A DNA stretch of 6,943 bases from JAJTHJ01 sp046316025 (GTDB lineage: Bacteria > Pseudomonadota > Gammaproteobacteria > Burkholderiales > Burkholderiaceae_F), in the NCBI GenBank assembly GCA_046316025.1, contig JBKCXU010000132.1, positions 1 to 6,943 on the forward strand, written 5' to 3'. The notes beneath the pieces were generated by a model. It did no database searches. It saw only the letters and a list, made by a program, of their open reading frames with translations, and was not told where the DNA came from. This document shows positions 6,592 through 6,943 of the stretch, piece by piece. The position numbers and the translations under genes were made by a program. How positions within the stretch are numbered: the first letter of the stretch is position 1; each line of letters begins with the position of its first letter.

Positions 6592-6600
6592 GCAGCACCG

Positions 6601-6802
6601 TGACCCTGTCCCCGTAACATGGAGCGTTCGGTACCAAGGAAGGCGTCGGCATTGACGTTCCCCCGGCTCCACCATCTAACCGACCGACTGGACGTTTACC
6701 GACACTCGCAGCGGAAGACCCGCACACAAACGAGAGATAGGTGTCATTGCAGCGCGCGGACTGGTCGGGCCTCCATCAGCAAGGCAGCGAATGCTGAACT
6801 AA
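6601..6802. other. Non-coding stretch between operon control region and IS end, nothing recognised
   Basis: About 200 bp with visibly lower G+C than the operon. The open frame on the plus strand at 6619-6813 runs into the presumed IS end and resembles no protein I know. No tRNA, terminator or other family was recognised. It may be the remains of a region disrupted by the insertion. Confidence 0.4.
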
Positions 6803-6943
6803 CAGTCTGTTGAAATTCTCCGCGCGGTTTGGTCATCCGAACGGGGTCGAGAGCGTTGATGTCGGACGGAACGAGAGCGGAAGGAACGACAGCGATGCGC
6901 GGAGCCGACATTACGCAAGAGAGCTTGTTCACCACGCGGACGA
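6803..6943 (+). mobile_element. Left end of an insertion sequence (IS5/IS1182-like), cut by window edge
   Basis: The element probably starts at CAGTCTGTTGAAATT (6803-6817), which resembles the termini of many DDE-transposase insertion sequences (CAGnCTGTTGAAA). It is followed by a leader of about 90 bp and the start of a transposase gene at 6895. CTAA (6799-6802) directly precedes it and could be a target duplication of the YTAR type. The other end lies outside the window, so the boundary and duplication cannot be confirmed. The family call comes from memory of similar transposase N-termini. Confidence 0.6.
6895..6943 (+). CDS. Transposase, IS5/IS1182-like, first 16 codons (cut by window edge)
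   Basis: The visible residues are MRGADITQESLFTTRT. This matches the remembered N-terminus of a widespread betaproteobacterial DDE transposase group (MRGADxxxESLFTxxxLDDFVPxxHPLR). The ATG is preceded by GGAAGGA (6879-6885) at 9 nt, a good ribosome binding site. The gene is too short here to show catalytic residues, and intactness cannot be judged. It is transcribed divergently from the transporter operon. Confidence 0.6.
   Translation, partial: MRGADITQESLFTTRT

Noticed and set aside
6382..6675. N-terminal extension of the substrate-binding protein to 6675
   Set aside because: It would place a clear signal peptide about 98 residues inside the protein and run through the sigma-54 element and leader.
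6619..6813. 64-residue plus-strand open frame
   Set aside because: It resembles no known protein, has no ribosome binding site, and runs across the presumed IS boundary.
6810..6838. TTGAAA as -35 box of a transposase promoter
   Set aside because: The hexamer at 17-bp spacing is TCATCC, a poor -10 box, so no promoter call is justified.

Overview
The window is GC-rich (roughly two thirds G+C by eye) with dense codon use. One operon on the minus strand fills about 1-6381. Base composition, protein style, the promoter type and the type of insertion-sequence end all suggest a betaproteobacterium, probably Burkholderiales; this is inference, because no taxonomic marker gene is present.

Read in the direction of transcription (high to low coordinates), the operon begins with a sigma-54 (RpoN)-like promoter at 6445-6459. 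Next come a secreted family 5 substrate-binding protein (4717-6381), a 232-bp gap holding a strong inverted repeat (4554-4654), and two inner-membrane permeases of the DppB and DppC types (3531-4484 and 2654-3526). A DppF-type ATPase (1608-2657) overlaps the second permease gene by 4 nt. A second, longer copy of the inverted repeat (1433-1600) precedes a DppD-type ATPase (414-1397). The 5' part of an Asp/Glu/hydantoin racemase gene (404 down to 1) is cut by the window edge. Together the five transporter genes encode a complete ABC importer of the peptide/opine/nickel class (Dpp/Opp/Ddp-like). The binding protein captures the ligand in the periplasm, the two permeases form the channel, and the two ATPases power import. 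The racemase 9 nt downstream hints that the ligand is, or yields, a chiral amino-acid-like compound such as a hydantoin, carbamoyl amino acid or D-amino-acid peptide. The ligand cannot be read from the sequence.

Region 6382-6802 is non-coding as far as can be seen. It carries the sigma-54-like element, an imperfect NtrC-like dyad (6575-6591) and a stretch without recognisable content (about 6601-6802). From about 6803 the sequence looks like the left end of an insertion sequence, and the first 16 codons of its transposase read on the plus strand from 6895.

The genes themselves are ordinary. The points most worth a second look are the putative nitrogen-control (RpoN/NtrC) architecture, the two related hairpin repeats placed in the two large gaps of the operon (one may supply the ribosome binding site of the last ATPase gene), and the transporter-racemase linkage. 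I saw no clear sign of a wholly new type of system.
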